A stretch of 64,000 nucleotides of DNA, taken from NCBI GenBank assembly GCA_949357655.1, contig CASHTG010000018.1, forward strand, positions 372,001-436,000, given 5' to 3'. The notes under the pieces are model-generated. The model had not been told where the DNA came from, did no database searches, and worked only from the letters and a program-made list of their open reading frames with translations. A program made the translations under genes and the position numbers. This DNA is from Parascedosporium putredinis (taxonomy: Eukaryota; Ascomycota; Sordariomycetes; Microascales; Microascaceae). Shown piece by piece: positions 47,213 through 58,045 of the stretch; position 1 is the stretch's first letter; each line of letters opens with the position of its first letter.

Positions 47213-47987
47213 GCGAGCCGTCGGCAAGGGCTGTCGCGTCGACCAACTTATGGGCGACGTTGGTCTGCGCCAATCGTTCATAACTCGGGGCAACTTGAGG
47301 TGGAGGGATGCCGACCAATATAACTAACCTCACGACCGAAAAAAAAAAAAGAAAGCTTTCAAGGTTGACCGTGGTGGTGATCACTGTATATTTTTCAAGC
47401 TTGGCATCGAATGTCGCTTTTAGATAATTAAAGACTTGCGCAGTGCTTTACAGCAGAACACTGAAGCCTTCTCTCTTCAGCGAGAACAAAAGAAGGGGCT
47501 CCACCAACTCAGGAAGTAGCTTCCGCGGGGTCGGTCCTCGTTCCGACGGGGACGGCTGAGATACGTATTTTCGCATCGCGCAAAGACCTCACGTGAAAGG
47601 GAACCCGTACGTAATCATTTCTGGGAGCCGATGGGACTCTTGTTCCTTTTCCGGAAGGATGGGTGTCTCAGTGTTCATGGCCTCGAGCCCTATGTAGGAC
47701 AAGAGAAGAGGTAGGTACGCGTCCCCGTAATACTCGAAGTGAATGGTGGTTTCGGTGAGGTTGATAGTGGATGCATGGTATGACTAAGCACGCCTGAGCA
47801 AGGACCCGATGGCGGGGTAGAAAGACAAGGCCAAGCGCGGTGGGGGCGAAAGCAACGCCCCGCGAAAACCCGGAGACAGCTCGAGAAAATAAATGCCCCT
47901 CACCTCCTCTGCTTCCTTCACGTCAAGCTTCAACACAAGAGACCAATTAGAGACCACGGCAGAGAAGAAACGAAACATATCGCGAAA

Positions 47988-49160
47988 ATGGCTCCAAACT
48001 TGAAATCGAGCAAAATTGCCTTTATCGGTACGAAGCGCGCCCCTCCTTAGCTTCCATTCTCCGTCTTCTCTTCCTCATTTCTCTTTTTTCTTGGGGCTCT
48101 TTCTCCTGAAACCACAACAAGACAAAGGCAGACCGCGCAACGCGACCCCGAGGAAGAGAACGCTAAGCTGACGAATATGACTGTAACTCAGGTGGCGGCA
48201 ACATGGCTGCCGCCATTATCGGCGGCCTCGTCGCCAAGGGCATCGACAAGCAAAACATCACCGTCTCCGAGCCCTGGGAGGTGAACCGCGAGAAGATGGC
48301 CCAGCTCGGCGTCAAGACCACCACCTCCAACGCCGAAGCCTTCTCCGGCGCCGATATCGCCATCCTGGCCGTCAAGCCCCAGGTCGCCAAGGGCGTGTGC
48401 GAGGAGCTCGCCGGCGCGAGCGCCGGTGGCAAGATGGCCCTCGTCGTGTCCATCGCGGCGGGCATCCCGCTCGCTTCGTTGCAAAAGTGGCTTACCCCCA
48501 GCGGCGACGGGGCGCCGAGCCCGCACGTCGTGAGGGTCATGCCCAACACCCCTGCCCTTGTGGGCGAGGGTGCGTCTGGCCTGTTTGCGGGCGAGGGCGT
48601 CACGGAGGACGAGAAGGAGCTTACGGGTGCGCTGCTCGCGAGCGTCAGCAAGGCGACAGAGTGGGTTGACAAGGAGGAGCTCATTGACGTTGTGACGGGA
48701 TTGTCCGGTAAGTTTCTCAAGGTCCCGGCTTCTCTTCTTTTCCTCTCTCTTCTCTTTTTATGTTTGAAAAAGACAATACGTGCTGTTTTGCGGGGATAAG
48801 ATGTGGAAGGGAATAACCCATTTTCTTGTCGGCTAATACCCAAGCGATACGATTCTAGGATCCGGACCCGCCTACTTCTTTGCTCTTGTCGAACACATGA
48901 TTGCCAGCGCCGTCAAGCTCGGCCTCTCCGAGGACCAAGCCAAGCGCCTAGCCGCCCAGACCTGCCTCGGCGCCGGCCGCATGCTCGTCGAGTCGCCCGA
49001 GTCCCCCTCCCAGCTGCGCCAAAACGTCACCAGCCCCAACGGCACCACCCACGCTGCGCTCCAGAGCTTCGAGGCCTCGGGCTTCGCGGAGATTGTCGAC
49101 AAGGCGGTCAAGGCCGCGACGTCCCGCGGCGAGGAGTTGGGCAAGACCCTGGGTGGTTAA
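47988..49160 (+). CDS. pro3: pyrroline-5-carboxylate reductase (proline biosynthesis)
   Basis: The enzyme reduces pyrroline-5-carboxylate to proline using NAD(P)H, the last step of proline synthesis. Exon 1 (47988-48027) encodes MAPNLKSSKIAFI and the first base of Gly. Exon 2 (48192-48707) completes the Rossmann motif IGGGNMAAAIIGGL and carries ILAVKPQVAKGV, VVSIAAGIPL and the VRVMPNTPALVGEGASGLFA signature. Exon 3 (48859-49160) has the dimerisation-domain sequence GSGPAYFFALVEHMIASAVK and the LRQNVTSPNGTTHAALQSFE motif. Both introns are GT..AG, and both split Gly codons. Total is 858 nt, or 285 residues, the standard family length. This is one of only two window genes with no frame break. 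Confidence 0.97.
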
Positions 49161-49983
49161 GACTACCGCGGTCACGGCGGTCATAACACTTGGAAGATGA
49201 CGGCGGTGGAGTGCGCTCGACCCTCGAGTTGCGCCCACTGCGTAGACGTAGGCACTGGGCCGACTTTGTGGACACGAGTGTCGAAAAAGAAGGGCGCCGG
49301 GCGAACTCGATCTAGAACGCGGAGCACCCATCGTTGAAAGCAGTCTTTCATGGGGTCTACCTGTGACGATCATGATCGTGTTCGGAAGCCTGGCTAGGCA
49401 GGGTTTGCGCTCTACAGAAGAAAAGATGCAGGGAAAACAAAACTTAGAAATGAAATAGCATAGTCCGGGGTCTCACTCTCCGGGTATAGAGCCATTTGGA
49501 TAAATAAAGAGGCTTACTTGCCACGACGAAGAATATGTCAGAGGCGCGAAACTTATCAGATCTGCACCAGATATGTTGAAAGTTGAATTCAGAGCAATAT
49601 ATTGACTTGCAGGGTCACAAACAGCGCTCGTCACGTTACTAGAGTGCCCAACCTGAGGTGGCCGAGTTAGGCCTTGTCAAAACTTGCAACTGGAATCCCG
49701 CCCGGCTCTCCGAGAGACGAGCCTACATATTCAAGCGCACCACGGACATTATTTGTTACAAATACGGATGGCGATTCGGCGATTAGGCGAAGATAAAAGA
49801 GGAGAACAGGAACAAAGCCTCTTCAAGGTATAGAAAAAAATTAAAATGGAAAACTAGGGCCGAGGTATTTTATTTCTAAAATAAGATGATACAATATACT
49901 TTCTTCTCCCGGCCATAGATCGGTATCCCGATCTAAAGACACAGGAGCACGAAGGGGCAAAAGGGCAAAGGCAAAAAAGAAGT
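49161..49983. other. intergenic, no gene supported
   Basis: This region is the 3' flank of pyrroline-5-carboxylate reductase. The left half is G/C-rich and the right half A/T-rich. I see no structured RNA beyond the adjacent tRNA. Confidence 0.6.
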
Positions 49984-50085
49984 TGATAAGAGTGAGATTC
50001 GAACTCACGCCCAGTTTCCTGGACCAGGATTTTACGTGTTAAGGTAACCTTAACCTGGCGCCTTAGACCGCTCGGCCATCTTACC
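49984..50085 (-). tRNA. tRNA-Leu (anticodon AAG) with an 18-nt intron
   Basis: The - strand folds as a class II tRNA. The acceptor stem is GGTAAGA paired with TCTTATC (one G-U), the D arm is GCC..GGC, the anticodon stem is CCAGG/CCTGG, and the loop TT-AAG-G reads Leu codon CUU. There is a long variable arm, and the T arm is GTGAG TTCGAAT CTCAC. An 18-base intron (50030-50047) sits in the canonical place, one base 3' of the anticodon. The discriminator base is A. Box A (TGGCCGAGCGGTC) and box B (GTTCGAATC) are intact. Rpc34 in this window belongs to the polymerase that would transcribe it. Confidence 0.95.
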
Positions 50086-51411
50086 GGTTGCTGATGAAAA
50101 GTGAGGGGTTTATTCTTTCCTATGTGGGGTTCACAAATGTGGGGTCGGTAGCTGCACCTATCGCCGGCTTTAGCTTAGATAAGAATTCTATGTATTAAAG
50201 ACGACACGTACAACAAAGGGAGTGTAGTTTGTTATAAAGTGAGCTTTCTGCCCGCCCGTAATTGATCAAGGATGGCTATCAAAGATGGCTCACAGATGCC
50301 GAGCACGGCACTTCCATCCGCCGCGTACCCGCGGCTACATGCCTCCTCCCCAATCTAAGTTGACAAGTTGACGTTTTCCCATACCCTGGCTCATTCTTCT
50401 TTTCTCCCGTTTCGAGAACGCGCAGGGAAAAAAAGCACCCGCCACAATATGCTGGGCGGGGAATATGAAGCGGGGAAGTGGGGAAGAAATTAACACGGAG
50501 CCAAGTTTGGATAGATTGGGGCCTCGACTGTTTTGGGAGGGAAGGGCACCGGAAGAGCTCTCGTCGAATCGGGGAATCCAGTTTCAATTTAAAACAAAGA
50601 GCGAGCAAAAACCCCCGTCAGAAATCCGCAATACCGTGCCCCGGCGAGGGAGCCCGCGCCAGCAACACCGGAAGGGTGTGTGGTGTGGGTCAATTTTGCC
50701 TGTGGAGAAGGGGGCAATGACGACCACGCACGATATTATTCGAGCGGTGGCCAAATGGGGAAGCGAGCTTGTTTTTGGTGTGATTTGGATGAATATGTTA
50801 GTGCGATAGTATAAGGGTACTTGTTATCATGGAATTTGGAGGAGAAGCTTCGGTGCGCTCTCGTTGACTTGCCTCTCTATGTGCCGAAGGGGGCTACTGG
50901 AAGAGGTGGACTGCGGCCTGTCATAGGGAAGACTGGCCATGTACATATACGGATTGGCTGCCGACGTCAAGTAACTCCCTAAATTGGACTTATACGACTA
51001 GAGACCCGGGAATAGATAGCATAAAGGGGATATAAGAGGGGACGCGAATCGGGATGCGGTGGTTTGCAGAGACGAGCCACCTCAAGGCCCTCCCGGAACA
51101 GGCCCGGCATCCATTTCCTGGCTGGAAACACATATATCCCACCCACCGAGCCCAACTTTCCGGCGTGAGGCTCCCCAATCCTCCTTCCTCCTCCTCCAGG
51201 CCACCAGGAACCAAACGCGTCTGCCCCAAGTCGGAAACCCTCATCCCTCCTCCGATCCGAACAACGACAACACTGTGCCCTCCATCAGAAGAGCTTACCC
51301 CGATCAAAACTAGCAGCCAACTTGAACTCTGTCCACCCATCCCCAACATCTAGGAGCCGGCAGTCGAAGACTCCCCTCTTTCTCCACCTTAAAAACTCTC
51401 TTCTTCCGACC
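50086..51411. other. intergenic, no gene supported
   Basis: This 1.3 kb lies upstream of the DUF8021 gene. Its last 100 bases are C-rich and precede the start codon, as in fungal 5' UTRs. No other feature is apparent. Confidence 0.55.
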
Positions 51412-52217
51412 ATGCGCGCCCTCGCCCTAGCCACCTGCGCCGCCGGCCTCGCCCACGCCGCCCGCCCCACCCCCAAGCGCCAAGACGCCGCCTGCACGCG
51501 CGAATTCCTCACCGACGCCACGACCACCTACCTCGCCGCCCAAGCCGCCGGCGACGCCGCGGGCGTGCTCGCCCTCGCCTCCGACGCCCTCGTGTACACG
51601 GAAAACTTCAAGCCCGCCGACGCCGCCGCCGGCATCCTCGCCACCGCCCTCGTGGTCGACCACGACTTCAGCCTCCTCGACACCACGCAGTGCGCCACGT
51701 TTACCGAGCTCGTGTCCGCCACCGGACCGACCCCTACGTCATCGGCACGCAAATGTGGTTCGAGGACGGCGTCGTCGCCAAGATGGAGAGCATCATCACC
51801 ACCACGGGCGACTGGCTCTTCAACGCCGCCGACACCCTCAAGTACGCCTCGGCCGAGGACTGGTCCGAGATCCCCGAGGCCGAGCGCGCCGAGCGCGACG
51901 TTATTCAGGCCGCCGGCGACGCCTACTGCGACATCTTCATGGACAAGACTACCGAGGTCCCCTGGGGCCAGCCCTGCGCCAGGCTCGAGGGCGGCGCGTA
52001 CACGGGCCGCGGCCAGCCTACCGACTCGTGCTCCGTCGGTATTCCCGACAACGTGCCTCTCGTGAACCGGCGCTACGTGATTGACGAGGTGTTTGGCTCC
52101 GTCGATATCTTTATGGACTTTAACGGCGAGAACGGTATTCCGGATAGCCACATGTTCCGCGTCGAGAGCGGCAAGCTCCGGTTTGTTCACACCATCACCA
52201 ACATGAGTAGGCTGTAG
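51412..52217 (+). CDS. secreted DUF8021-like protein
   Basis: The intronless coding path starts MRALALATCAAGLAHAARPT, a clear signal peptide followed by a KRQ-type processing site. The mature part begins DAACTREFLTDATTTYLAAQ and includes WFEDGVVAKMESIITTTGDW. It ends with the motif order RRYVIDEVFGSVDIFMDF, then SHMFRVESGKLRFVHTIT, which I associate with the DUF8021 family of fungal secreted proteins. Molecular function is unknown. Length is 806 nt. One missing G near 51724 restores 807 nt, or 268 residues. Codon usage is strongly C-ending, which suggests high expression. Confidence 0.8.
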
Positions 52218-52714
52218 AAGCGAGAAGGGGGGCTCGGGCCATCTGACCCTTGAGAAGAGGGAGGGGAGGGTGTTTTTGTGATTTCTAGAAATGTTTGCGG
52301 GGGCTGGTCGGGTTTCGTCGTTTGAGTGGTTGCTTGGATATCACGCTGCGGTTTGAGTGGGAACCTATTTTGTATCTGTGGAACAAGAGAAAGAAGATCA
52401 ATGAGGATAAGGATGGGGAGGTACCAAGGTACCCCGGACACGGCTCGAACAAAAAAATGGTATCATTTGGCTACCCTGAAGCAAAACTCCGATCCTGGAG
52501 ACCAAGTTCCATGCAAGTAAACGATCATTATGGTGACATCAACAATGCAGCACGCTACTGCTCCGAAGCTCACGGCCTTTTCATATATACTGCCGTACGC
52601 TTACTTTCCACGCCCAGAACCAAAGCAGATTCATGGCATACGTAATCCTGTTCCGGTCCAAGGGTCAGCAATCTCCAGAAGAAGAAAAAAAAAAAAAGAA
52701 AAGCAGTGCCACAC
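52218..52714. other. convergent 3' intergenic region
   Basis: About 500 bp separates the stop of the DUF8021 gene from that of the membrane protein on the opposite strand. An A-run at about 52686-52698 is the only notable feature. Confidence 0.55.
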
Positions 52715-53589
52715 TTACATGATAAGCACCCTCAGCCCCGCCATGGCTTCCAGCACCTTGAGTCCGCCCTCGCCCTTGACGTCCCCGCAGTCTTCCGGCC
52801 GGTCGCCCTCGTCGCCGTCCTCAGCGTTTCCCACGACTTCCCGGCAAGACGCAAAGCTTCGCAGCATCTGTATGTTGAGCAAGACGTAGACGCCGGACGC
52901 TAGCGCGCTCGTGGAGATGACGCCCATCCAGCCGAGGATCCACTCTAGGGCGTGGGACTTGGTCCACGGCGAGCGGGCGAGGAGGAGCAGGACGGGGATG
53001 GATAAGATGATTTCGGCTGCGATGGTGAGGAGCACGATGAAGGCGGAGCTGTCGAGGTGTTTCAACTACTATTAGCTTTGGTCTTTCTTGATGATTTTTT
53101 TCTCTTCTTCTTGGTTTTCATCGCCTCGGATGACGGGCAGACAAAGAAAAGGCGTGTGTGTGGTGATTTACCTATTGAGCAAGGAATCCGAAGGGACAGG
53201 GTGAACCGCCAACCCCGCGATAGCAATCGCTCCACAATACGGCAACGCCATCGCAAACGCCGCAACGAGCAGCGTAAAAGTCGGAGGCGCGCAAAACCCA
53301 CAAACCAATCTCTGGCGCGGGTATCTCGCATCGTTTTCGTCGTCGTCGTCGTCTTCCTCCTCCTCGTCTCCGCCCCGGTACGCGTCGTGTCGCCTCCGCC
53401 GCCCCCGGTGCCGTTCATCCTCCCATCCGGCGCCGCGTGTTCCTCGGGGATCCGCCGTTGTTCTCGTCGTCCTTGTCGCGGTCTCCGTCACCTCTGCATC
53501 TCGTCCGTCTCGATCTTGATGCGACCGTCGGCCCGCGGCGGCGGAACGCGAGGCCGGAATTGCGGATTGTGGCGGCGGCGCCTCGCCAT
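52715..53589 (-). CDS. small multi-pass membrane protein of unknown function
   Basis: I see three likely membrane helices. One is in exon 1 (PPTFTLLVAAFAMALPYCGA). Two are in exon 2 (SAFIVLLTIAAEIILSIPVL and a segment around GWMGVISTSALASGVYVLLN). The proposed start is MARRRRHNPQFRPRVPPPRA at 53589, followed by a charged stretch with a DEEEED/DDDD tract and then RLVCGFCAP just before the first helix. The donor GTAAAT at 53171 and an acceptor at 53066-53070 define an intron of about 100 bases. The exon 1 frame changes two or more times before helix 1, and the splice junction phase does not close, so at least two bases are probably missing. The C-terminal tail is acidic. I cannot name a family. 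Confidence 0.5.
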
Positions 53590-55823
53590 GGTCTCGGGCG
53601 GAACTCGGCACGGACGACAGTGGCGTCAGGGGAATCTCGGGGCCGGCGGTGCTGTCCGTACGGTGGAGGTTGAGGAATGTTTTCCTAAAGGGGAGGTTCA
53701 GCGCATTAGTCTTGGCGTTATCCTCGTCTTGAGGGGGAAAAGTGGGAACAAGTTCGCCCTCCTCCCTCTTCAATAAAAAAGAATGGGCGGGCAAAAGGTT
53801 GCGCGTGCACAACAGAGGCGTAGATTAGGAAGGGTGATTATTCGTCGTGTATTGTCCATACATTTTTAAAGTGGCAACGCGCACACACTCCTCCTCTCAC
53901 CGTCGGCGAATTTCGAGATGCCCGACTCTCCTCCTTTTCCCCTCCCCAGGAAGCAAGGCTTTTCGCGCGTCGAGGCGGCCCTTACGACCTTGAATTCCCC
54001 CTTTCGCGAGGTTTTTATTTTTCGTTTTTATTTTGTTTGAGCAGGTTCAAAGTCGTTCAATTCGTAAGGAGGGAGAGGAGAGGAAGAAGATTAAAAAATG
54101 AAAAAAGAGTGCCCGGGCAGGGCCAAGGTTGGGAGACGCCCTTTCTCGACGGACCGGACTTCTTGGCGGACTCGGTGTGTGGTGTGGGGAGGCTTACGAG
54201 TCCACTGAAGGGATCGAATGGAAGCGAGTGCCCGTGCTCCTCATCATTGCACCATGGGCCCAAAAGTACAGGTCCACGGCCAGCTGAGTTCCCACGACTC
54301 GTGCACGGAGCAGGGAAGTTCAATCTAGTTTTGGGCGGCTCTCTTTTCTCGGGGATCGAAGAAAAATCACAGAGGAGATGACCTAGGGAGGATTGAGGAG
54401 GGGGAAAGCCTTTGGTTTCGATTGTCAAGTTTGCTTTTGGGCGGGCATGGATGGGGGAAAACCAAAGAACGACTTCGTCAGCCGCCAAAACTATTGGCTT
54501 CAATTGTCTGCCTCTGCTCTAATAATAATAATCCTTGACCGAAAAGGAACAAAGAGAGCAACTCGAGACGGGAGGGGGTTGTCTCACCGCCAAGACACGA
54601 TTGGACCCAGAACGGCCCGGGAGCTGGGACTGGGGTCGCTTGGCAGTAATTTGAGAAGGGGGACGGGGCAGAGACGAGCGAGCGAGTCAAAAGCCAGCAG
54701 ATCAATTGATTCGAGGGAACCAGCAATCGATCAATTCCAGCCGCTCATACATGTGCGCCTGCGCGCTTGTGTGTTTGTGCTTGTGCGAGAGGAGAGGCAC
54801 TCGCCAGCGACGGCGTCGACGGGGTCACCAAGATTAGATGTTGAAATACCACGTATATTCAACGGACAATATCTGTGCTACCTATCCCTATCCATCGCCC
54901 TCTTCCAGCATACCAATCCCAGACACTCGGCTCCACGAAGATCCTGCGCATCCACGAGGAAAATCCAATCTACCATTCGTCAGCCTTGCTAGGAGCCCCC
55001 TTCGGAGAATTATCAGCGGGGATCACTTGTGCTCCTAAATCTGCGAATGGCCGTATTGGGCTCTCTAATACCCTCCCTTGTCAGACCAAGCTCGACGTCT
55101 CAGCTAGTTAGAGAAATAAAGCAGAGAGTGACGACGAGCCCTTGCTTTCCCAGTAAGATAGCAAAAGGCCAAAAATTAGAGTGCAGGGCGCACGGGGGCG
55201 GGTCACGTCTCTCAAGAAGCGTGTCCCGTACGATTCACCCGCAGGCTTGCCGCAGCATCGTATGTTGCATCATCTCAAGGCACCGTAATCTCCGCTTTCG
55301 CGTGGACATTCAATGGGCATTACATGTTTCATACAGCCACGTGGGGCCAAGAGGGAGGATGAAGAAGGAAGAAATGGAACAAACACGGGCGAAGAAAAAT
55401 AAATATAGTCTTGGGTGTGGGCAATAACACAAGCTCGCAGCAAGTTCCTTGCCCACTCCCGTCAATTTGCTACTGTGAGAAGAAAAGAAGAAGAAATCAG
55501 ACTGAAGAAAGTAGAAGAAATCCTTTTTGAAAACTTTCTTTCCTCCCCATCACCGTTAATCGCTCCAAGATAATGCTATGAAATCGCAGCCACAAATCGC
55601 CATGACACCCTCAGCTCAAGGTACGAGTATGAAGAAGAAAGGACAAAGATGAAAAACAACCCAGTATCCCAGTTCCAAGCCCCAAGAGATTCCAAACAAA
55701 AACATGAATGATCAGAAGCCCGCTAATAACAAATTATCCAAAAATACGCTCCAAGTCCGTACAAGTGTGCGCTCGTCTTGCGCTCCCCTTGGGAAGCAAA
55801 TGGACGACAAAAGAAAATACACT
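53590..55823. other. intergenic, no gene supported
   Basis: This 2.2 kb separates two - strand genes. It contains purine-rich stretches and several ordinary short open frames. I see no splice-supported gene and no RNA. Confidence 0.5.
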
Positions 55824-57439
55824 CTACTCCAGGGTCTCGTTGGGACCGGCAATCAGCATCTTGATGACCTGACCTTCCTTGACCTTCTCAAAGGCCTTCT
55901 CGGCATCCTTGAAGGGTACGACACCGCTGATAAACTTCTTCACATCGACCAGGTTGGAACCGAGAAGCTGGACGGCAAGCTTATAGTCACCGCTGCTGTA
56001 CCGGAAGCTGCCCTTCAAGGTGATCTCCTTGATGCAGGCCAACACAATGGGGAACGTGATGTCCGGCTTGCCCATGCCACCCTGCACGTAGGTGCCGCCG
56101 TTCTTAACAAGGTGGATGCTGGCCTGGATCGAAGGCTCAGCACCGCTAGCATCGATGACCACATCGGCACCGTCACCGAGTTCGCACTGCTCGATGATGG
56201 CCTTGGCATTCTCCTCGGGAGACACCCTTTGGCTGACATAGGTGTGCGTGGCCGCAATCTCCTTGGCCACCTCGAGCTTCGAGGTGACAATGTCGACGCT
56301 GACGACCTTGCTGGCGCCAAAGGCGCGAGCCACCGCGGCACAGAGGAGACCGACGGGGCCGGCACCCATAATCACAACGCTATCGCCGGGCCTGACGCCA
56401 CCCTGCTTGACGAGATGGACACCGACGGCCAGGGGCTCCACCATGGCTCCCTCCTGGAGAGAGACGTTCTCGGGGAGCTTGTAGCAAAAGTCGGCGGGGG
56501 CGGCCCAGAAGCCCGTCAGGGTGCCGTCGTAAGGCGGAGTAGCAGCAAACGCCATATCGGGGCAGAGGTTGTACCTGCCGCTCATGCAGTTGGAGCACCT
56601 CCTGCAAGGATAGCCTGGCTCGAGAGCGACCCTGTCGCCAACCTTGAGCGACTTGACCGCGCTGCCGACCTCGACAATGGTTCCGGCTGATTCGTGACCG
56701 AGAACCATGGGGTCCTTGACGACGAAGTGGCCAATGGCTCCGTGAAGCCAGTAGTGGACGTCCGAACCGCAGATACCAGTGTAGTTGATGCCGACGAGAA
56801 CCTCATGGTCGTTCTTGAGCTTGGGGATGGGGCGTTCCTCGAAGGAGAGATCATTGGGCTTGTTGAGAATGAAAGAAAGGTTCTATTCTCCATGATTAGC
56901 GATGGTGCACAGACGGCTTCCCAGACCATCCTCTGACTAGAGTCATTCTGGTAAACGTATACTTACGCTCTTCTTGTCGGAAGCGGCTGCGCTCTCCTTC
57001 TCCTCCTTGGCCTCACGCTCAACCTCGGCCGCAACAGGGCGCCGGCGGCCGGGTCGGGCTCCGCAACGGCAGGAAGCTCAGGCTCGGCAGGCTCATCGGC
57101 GGGCTTGGACTCTTGGACAGGCTCGGGGGCCTGGGTAGGGGCGGGCTGTTCGGCGACCTCGGGCTGCTCGGCGACCTGGGGCTGCTCCTCGGGCGCGGAC
57201 TGGGCCTCCTCGGCGGCGGGCTTAGAGGGCTCCACGGCAGCTTCCTCGGCAGGCTTCGCCTCACCAGCCTCGACTTCAGAGGCAACGGCCTCGTGCGCCG
57301 GGGCGTCAGGCTTTGCGACGGGAGCGTCTTGGCCGGGAATTGCAGCGTCAGGATGTGTGGCTTCGGTGGGAGCGGGGACGGAGGCCTGCTCGAGGGTGGC
57401 CTCGGCGACGGTGGGGTTCTCGGAAGTAGGAGCGGTCAT
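55824..57439 (-). CDS. xdh1: xylitol dehydrogenase (D-xylulose reductase) with N-terminal extension
   Basis: This zinc-dependent medium-chain dehydrogenase oxidises xylitol to D-xylulose with NAD+, in the fungal xylose and arabinose pathway. Exon 2 (55824-56882) encodes the whole catalytic core: NLSFILNKPNDLSFEERPIP, the catalytic zinc Cys in GICGSDVHYW, the VLGHESAG His/Glu, the structural-zinc set CRRCSNCMSGRYNLC, the Rossmann GAGPVGLLCA, and GAEPSIQ near the end of the cofactor half. Exon 1 (56967-57439) encodes a 158-residue Ala/Pro/Glu-rich leader starting MTAPTSENPTVAEATLEQAS and ending SDKKS. The intron is 84 nt (GTAAGT..ATAG, branch CTAAT). Exons total 1,532 nt. One missing C in the run at 57037-57039 gives 1,533 nt, or 510 residues, against about 360 for typical members. 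The first in-frame Met in exon 2 lies after the catalytic Cys, so the leader cannot be skipped by internal initiation. Confidence 0.92.
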
Positions 57440-57919
57440 TTTTGGGGAGGGGTCAACTTTTGTTGAGATCTCAAAACTAAGAAGAAGAGGGGAAAAGAAA
57501 AGTCTCCCAGAGGATGAGAGGAGGCAAAAGAATTGGTGGAGGTTGGCTAGGAGACAATGACTGTGCTAGCAAGCCCAATGGGGGAATGGAGGAAGAAGGA
57601 AGAAGAAAGGAACAGGATCTGAGAGGAGAAGGAGGAGGGAGATGAGGAGTGAGGGGAGAATGTCGTCAGGTCGTTGGTTGAGGTCAAGGAACAAAGAAGC
57701 TTCGGTTTCCCACGATTGATGGAAACAGGACGGTCCTGGTTAAATACCCTTTGCCCTAAGCAAGTACTCGGCGGTCGGATAACGAAATTCTTTTTTTTTC
57801 TTGGTGCTCCCGGAATCTGGAAGCACGAGCTAATGTTAAATTTGTCGATAGCTACTCCTCCCACATCAATGTGGAGTGCTGCTTCACAGGAGCTATTCCA
57901 CGGTCGAGGCAAAGAGCAT

Positions 57920-58045
57920 GATAGCGGGGCAGCAGGGGAGGGGGCGCGTGGAGGCGGCAAGGAGGGGAGGGGTGTGGGCGTGGACGTGGGCGTGGGTGGA
58001 GGTGTGGGTGTAGGAGCAGGTGGAATGGTGGGGGAAGGGGCGTAG
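57920..58045 (+). promoter_or_regulatory. G-rich tract with CRE1-like and G-quadruplex potential
   Basis: GGGGAGGGGGCGCG and several TGGGCGTGG, GTGGAG and GTGGGTG units occur in about 125 bases, 0.5 kb upstream of the xylitol dehydrogenase start. GCGGGG and GTGGAG match the carbon-catabolite repressor consensus SYGGRG known from fungi. Many G-tracts could also fold as a quadruplex. Both readings are inference from motif match. Confidence 0.35.

Larger units (their letters stand above)
42125..47987. other. repeat-bearing intergenic region with one weak gene candidate
   Basis: Between the Ca2+-ATPase and pyrroline-5-carboxylate reductase, 5.9 kb holds 12-base repeats near 43404, a 19-base poly-A at about 44560, three copies of a roughly 100-base unit near 46 kb, and four copies of a 21-base unit near 47.1 kb. 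The only coding candidate is on the - strand at 44521-45324. No RNA gene is apparent. Confidence 0.5.

Noticed and set aside
47085..47327. Coding exon with SSEVTKP repeats
   Set aside because: The open frame is produced by the 21-bp repeat; flanking sequence is not protein-like.
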